Source: Dehalobacter sp. DCA (GTDB lineage Bacteria; Bacillota; Desulfitobacteriia; Desulfitobacteriales; Syntrophobotulaceae). From it: a DNA stretch of 64,000 nt. A program made the translations under genes and the position numbers. This document shows, in pieces, positions 61,634-64,000 of the stretch. A model generated the notes under the pieces. The model was not told the DNA's origin. It was given only the letters and a program-made list of their open reading frames with translations, and did no database searches. Position 1 is the first letter of the stretch, and the number at the start of each line of letters is the position of its first letter. The stretch lies in NCBI RefSeq assembly GCF_000305775.1, contig NC_018866.1, positions 2,499,001-2,563,000 on the forward strand, given 5' to 3'.

Positions 61634-61699
61634 TTAGCAAAATTCACACTGAAAAGGACAACCCCGGCTGGTTAATACGGTATTGGTATACGGCATCAT
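61634..61699 (-). pseudogene. Radical-SAM/B12-type motif remnant
   Basis: The minus-strand frame reads MMPYTNTVLTSRGCPFQCEFC and stops at TAA. GCPFQCEFC holds the CxxxCxxC cluster of radical SAM proteins, and the preceding PYTN..TSRG is the usual lead-in after a B12-binding domain. Only 21 codons remain, starting 4 bp before the end of the LCP gene. Confidence 0.45.
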
Positions 61700-63252
61700 A
61701 GTAGAAATACCGCTGTTATGACCCCCGATCCGGCCGCATTTGTCGCTGTTGCGCCCGGTACTGTGAAATAGTTTGCGCCAATGCCTTCCAATGTATATCC
61801 TTCTTTCGGAACCAGTGTGATGGTCGCTGTGTATTGCTGGCCTTCCACAAAGAGGGCGTCGGCCGGTGTCCAAGTGACCGACCCCGTATACTGCTCCGTT
61901 TCGGTGATCGCTGTCACAGGTGCCGCTCCCGGTGCGGGCGGTGTAACCCCGGCTATTCCCGAAATGTCGATGGTGGCTGCTGACGCTATAGGTGGTAACG
62001 CCTTGAACACTGCCGTAATGACCCCGGATCCTGCAGCATTATGCGCTGCTGCTCCCGGTACGGTAAAGAAGTTCGCACCGACGCCTTTTAAGGTATACCC
62101 TGCTTTAGGAACGAGCGTAATCGTCGCTGTATATTCCTGACCTGCAACAAAGGTACTGTCAGCAGGCGACCAGGTGATTGTTCCTGAATACTGCTCCGTT
62201 TGGATCGTAGTCACGGGTATGGCTCCCGGTTCAGGTGCAGTTACGCCGGATATTTCCGGTATATCGATCGCAGCTGCCGTAGACGGGGCCGCAAGGTGGG
62301 CTTTAACTTCCGGATCCAAGGAGGCAAGGACCGTACTGTCCCAGACTTTATCGGTGGTTTTACCCAAAAGAAGGTTCTGAGCGACTTCTTTGGCTGCGTC
62401 TCTGTTTACCTCCCAGTAGCTTAACCCGTCAAGATTAATCGCATCGCCGGGCAGTGTTTGGGTCACGATCGTTGCCTCTTCAAAGGACTTGGCCGCCCCG
62501 GCGAGTTTTAGGAGATCTTTCAGAGACAAGTCTGTTTCCACAGCCTTCATTAATTCCGGAATTAGCTCGGGCAATTTTAATAGGGTGGCAGGCTGAAGCA
62601 TTTTTTTACCTACAGCGGTCAGTACTTTCTGCTGCCTGGCGGTTCTCCCGATATCGGCGGTTGCGTCATGACGGAAACGGGCATATTGGAGCGCTTTTGT
62701 CCCGTCTAATTCCTGTACCCCGGCTTTTAGGTTGATATAGCCGTCCTCTTTATCCCCGGTCTCATACTTCATGTCTTTTTCCACGTCAATGGTGATCCCG
62801 TCCAGCGTATCGATCATGTCCTTGAACCCATCAAAATTCGTCAGGACATACCCGTCCAGCTCAATACCGGTCAGTTCGGTAACCTGTTTTTCCAGCTCCG
62901 GAATCCCTTTTAACATGGGAACGGCATTGATCTTACAATAGTTTTTTGATCCGGGGAGCGTTACCCGGGTGTCTCTCGGAATGGACAGTAAGGAAATAAG
63001 TTTCGTCTTCGGGTCAAAGCTGGCTACAATAATCGAGTCCGAATTGTAAGAACTTGCCCCTGGCCTTTTATCCGTCCCGATCAAAAGAATACTGACCCGA
63101 TTGTTCAAATTCACACTGTCGCCGGGCAGACTGCCTCCCTTAGCGAAATAGAAGGCAAATGCTGCCGTCCCGGCAACAATGCCTGCGATTACCAGTGCTA
63201 TGATCATAAAAACTTTTTTCAGTTTTTTCTTCTTTTTCTTTTTTTCAACCAT
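61696..63252 (-). CDS. LCP (LytR-CpsA-Psr) protein with two C-terminal Ig-like repeats
   Basis: 518 aa from MVEKKKKKKKLKK, after GGGGTG; the longer frame is not supported. A membrane anchor (VFMIIALVIAGIVAGTAAFA) is followed by the LCP domain: SILLIGTDKRPGASSYNSDS, LLSIPRDTRVTLPG, INAVPMLKGIPELEKQVTEL and ALQYARFRHDATADIGRTAR. This domain transfers teichoic acid or other anionic polymers to peptidoglycan. The last about 190 residues are two copies of a 95-aa domain (TITWSPADSTF and SVTWTPADALF start corresponding strands). These probably bind the wall surface. The repeats are an unusual addition to LCP proteins. Confidence 0.85.
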   Translation of the reverse strand: MVEKKKKKKKLKKVFMIIALVIAGIVAGTAAFAFYFAKGGSLPGDSVNLNNRVSILLIGTDKRPGASSYNSDSIIVASFDPKTKLISLLSIPRDTRVTLPGSKNYCKINAVPMLKGIPELEKQVTELTGIELDGYVLTNFDGFKDMIDTLDGITIDVEKDMKYETGDKEDGYINLKAGVQELDGTKALQYARFRHDATADIGRTARQQKVLTAVGKKMLQPATLLKLPELIPELMKAVETDLSLKDLLKLAGAAKSFEEATIVTQTLPGDAINLDGLSYWEVNRDAAKEVAQNLLLGKTTDKVWDSTVLASLDPEVKAHLAAPSTAAAIDIPEISGVTAPEPGAIPVTTIQTEQYSGTITWSPADSTFVAGQEYTATITLVPKAGYTLKGVGANFFTVPGAAAHNAAGSGVITAVFKALPPIASAATIDISGIAGVTPPAPGAAPVTAITETEQYTGSVTWTPADALFVEGQQYTATITLVPKEGYTLEGIGANYFTVPGATATNAAGSGVITAVFLL

Positions 63253-63483
63253 TACATTCACCCCATTTTGATTTTGTGCCATAAAAAACATACCACTTAT
63301 TACCGCGGGTATCAATACCAATTTTTTGTTATTCTGCCAACTAAGCAATAAATTTTATCGCAGTATCCAACATTTCTTGCTTAGTGAAATCGATTTGATC
63401 TGATTTTTGAGATAGTACCATTATTCTCGGCATGCAATTTGAGAGATCATTGGCAAATAATTTTTACAAAACCAGAGAAAACT

Positions 63484-63523
63484 AATGAATACTTACTCTT
63501 CTAAAATGAATACTTACTCTTCT
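63484..63523. repeat. Direct repeat of 19 bp upstream of the ferritin-like gene
   Basis: AATGAATACTTACTCTTCT occurs twice in direct succession, just before the ribosome-binding site of the gene at 63538. It may be a duplicated operator or replication slippage. Confidence 0.6.
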
Positions 63524-63537
63524 ATAGGAGATTTAAA

Positions 63538-64000
63538 ATGGATGAAAAACGAACAGCAAAATTAAAAAGGATCTACGAGCTAGAGAACCTTCAGATTCAT
63601 TATTATCAGTCCCAATTGTCTGAAAGCGACGACCCGATATTTAACAAAGCTCTATTCAAAATCGTCGAAGCTGATAAAAAGCATGCCGGATTTTTTACTG
63701 AGCTTTTTCTTGAACATAACGTAGACATCCCGCTAATCACAGCAGGTATTGCCGACATTGCCGGGAGCATTATCGGGGAGGCGATTGAATTAGCCGGGCA
63801 GAAAAATATCTGTAAGATTGGGTTTGCCTTAGAAAATCAGATATTGGAAATATACGCTCACTTAGTAGAAGAAAACCTAAATTCAGATTTATTAGATAAG
63901 CTCATAGACTTTAAGATTGATAAGGAATTTCATGCCTTATGGCTGCAACACTATGCTCAGTATCTAAAACACCAAAAATTCTATAGCAATAATCTTATCC
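63538..64000 (+). CDS. Ferritin-like protein, 5' part (runs off window)
   Basis: The ATG follows TATAGGAG. Visible are 154 residues of long helices with YELENLQIHYYQSQL, EADKKHAGFFTELFLEHNV and LENQILEIYAHLVEENL, the spacing of E and ExxH groups expected in ferritin-like or rubrerythrin-like di-iron proteins (COQ7 branch). The C-terminal part is missing. Metal binding is inferred from the helix pattern. Confidence 0.55.
   Translation, partial: MDEKRTAKLKRIYELENLQIHYYQSQLSESDDPIFNKALFKIVEADKKHAGFFTELFLEHNVDIPLITAGIADIAGSIIGEAIELAGQKNICKIGFALENQILEIYAHLVEENLNSDLLDKLIDFKIDKEFHALWLQHYAQYLKHQKFYSNNLI

Noticed and set aside
1-64000. CRISPR arrays, tRNA or rRNA genes
   Set aside because: No spaced direct repeats of CRISPR type and no cloverleaf or rRNA motif was found by eye.

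Overview
The window looks like a low- to mid-GC, endospore-forming anaerobic Firmicute, probably near the Desulfitobacterium/Desulfosporosinus/Dehalobacter group. The evidence is an alpha/beta-type small acid-soluble spore protein, CWB2 cell-wall proteins, a DUF1659/DUF2922 pair, several ferredoxin-type enzymes, strong AGGAGG ribosome-binding sites and a bacterial class C-like group II intron. The genus is an inference.

Region 1 (1-10 kb) is a minus-strand defence and DNA-modification island of the phosphorothioate (Dnd/Ssp) type. In transcript order it holds an XRE regulator, a 571-aa Zn-ribbon/PP-loop/ferredoxin sulfur transferase, a DUF4007 (SspB-like) protein, a 1211-aa P-loop ATPase, a GIY-YIG nuclease overlapping the ATPase by ATGA, a DGQHR (DndB-like) protein, a cysteine desulfurase, and the start of a probable helicase running off the window. 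The combination of Ssp-type core genes with a GIY-YIG nuclease and a DGQHR protein is the best candidate for an undescribed system.

Region 2 (10-18.5 kb) is accessory: a sigma factor/acidic protein/ImmA-IrrE protease cassette, small DUF3892 and internal-repeat proteins, two paralogous NUDIX hydrolases, a SLOG protein, an FAD reductase, a lipoprotein and several gene remnants (HsdR C-terminus, a TGA-interrupted membrane protein). Region 3 (18.5-29.7 kb) contains a Hol-Tox type I toxin with antisense RNA, a TPR protein, a double-CDGSH ferredoxin, a HelD-like helicase, a CWB2 surface protein and two identical 1898-bp group II introns joined head to tail with no spacer. The upstream intron sits just after a terminator hairpin related to that of the toxin locus. 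MsrAB follows.

Region 4 (30-44.5 kb) is mostly chromosomal household: LysM lipoprotein, DUF1659/DUF2922, nitroreductase, a phosphodiester glycosidase-CWB2 fusion, AAA ATPase, ferritin-like protein, PadR/DUF2812, a yvl-like DUF2089/SHOCT/holin-4 operon, YbjQ and a SWIM-SNF2 helicase, with remnants of DUF1848, SDR and MFS genes between them. Region 5 (44.5-64 kb) has a GGDEF-EAL protein, aldo/keto reductase, YkvA, lipoprotein, short SASP, metallophosphoesterase, a DUF4173/XRE/DUF2975 operon, a DUF5685/DnaJ/Zn-ribbon operon behind a clear yybP-ykoY manganese riboswitch, an ABC exporter with two permeases, a decayed ECF sigma gene, a DNRLRE-like protein, an LCP protein with Ig-like C-terminal repeats, and a partial ferritin-like gene. 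No tRNA, rRNA or CRISPR array was seen.
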